NCBI GenBank assembly: GCA_021205715.1
Contig: JAJPXA010000233.1
Span: 1 to 5,394 of the forward strand
Reading direction: 5' to 3'
DNA from: Bacillota bacterium
Lineage (GTDB): Bacteria > Bacillota > Clostridia > UBA1381
DNA length: 5,394 nucleotides
Both the position numbers and the translations under genes were made by a program. Below, one piece after another: positions 5,384-5,394 of this stretch. Numbering within the stretch: position 1 is the first letter of the stretch; every line of letters begins with the position of its first letter. Under the pieces are notes generated by a model. The model had not been told where the DNA came from and searched no databases. It saw only the letters and a program-made list of their open reading frames with translations.

Positions 5384-5394
5384 ATTACCAATGC
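5344..5394. repeat. 11-bp direct repeat of the tRNA-Thr anticodon arm just upstream of the tRNA
   Basis: CATTACCAATG occurs at 5344-5354, within the anticodon arm, and again at 5383-5393, starting at the tRNA's first base and extending upstream, 39 bases apart. The outer copy sits in a hairpin, GCATT-GGT-AATGC on the minus strand (5394-5382). The window ends here, so it is unclear whether more of the tRNA is repeated beyond the edge. Confidence 0.6.

Noticed and set aside
1..5394. CRISPR array, insertion sequence or phage genes
   Set aside because: No regularly spaced repeats, transposase, integrase or phage-like products are visible; the only repeats are the short ones listed.

Overview
The window comes from an endospore-forming member of the Firmicutes, most likely class Clostridia. 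The evidence is a complete gerA-type spore germinant-receptor operon, strong GGAGG-type ribosome binding sites, a GTT/ATA-rich codon style, a tRNA-Thr without an encoded CCA end, and AT-rich intergenic DNA. The genus cannot be told from this sequence.

Layout from left to right. Bases 1-198 are AT-rich leader DNA. They hold a 22-bp perfect palindrome followed by a T-run (45-75) and a sigma-G-like promoter (130-160). Then come gerAA (211-1827), gerAB (1896-2957) and gerAC (2954-4417), followed closely by an unlisted 55-codon membrane ORF (4422-4589). The 68-bp gerAA-gerAB gap contains two near-perfect copies of parS, the ParB/Spo0J centromere site (15/16 and 14/16 matches to TGTTTCACGTGAAACA), with centres 32 bp apart. 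A separate sigma-A-like promoter, whose -35 box overlaps the stop codon of the small ORF, leads through a GC-rich structured leader into a SLOG/DUF1273 (YpsA-like) gene (4683-5165). After a convergent intergenic stretch with terminator-like hairpins, a tRNA-Thr(GGT) gene lies on the minus strand at the right edge (5311-5383) with its own terminator.

How the genes work together. GerAA, GerAB and GerAC are the three subunits of an inner-spore-membrane germinant receptor. The small two-helix protein is a candidate fourth (D-type) subunit. The operon is probably made in the forespore under sigma-G. The SLOG protein is probably expressed separately in growing cells, although no clear terminator isolates it from the ger operon. 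The tRNA gene is independent.

The most notable observations are the paired parS sites inside a germination operon (suggesting an origin-proximal locus), the possible D subunit, a long acidic Gln/Ser/Gly/Glu insert in GerAC, and a leader before the SLOG gene that can fold in two mutually exclusive ways, one of which hides the ribosome binding site.
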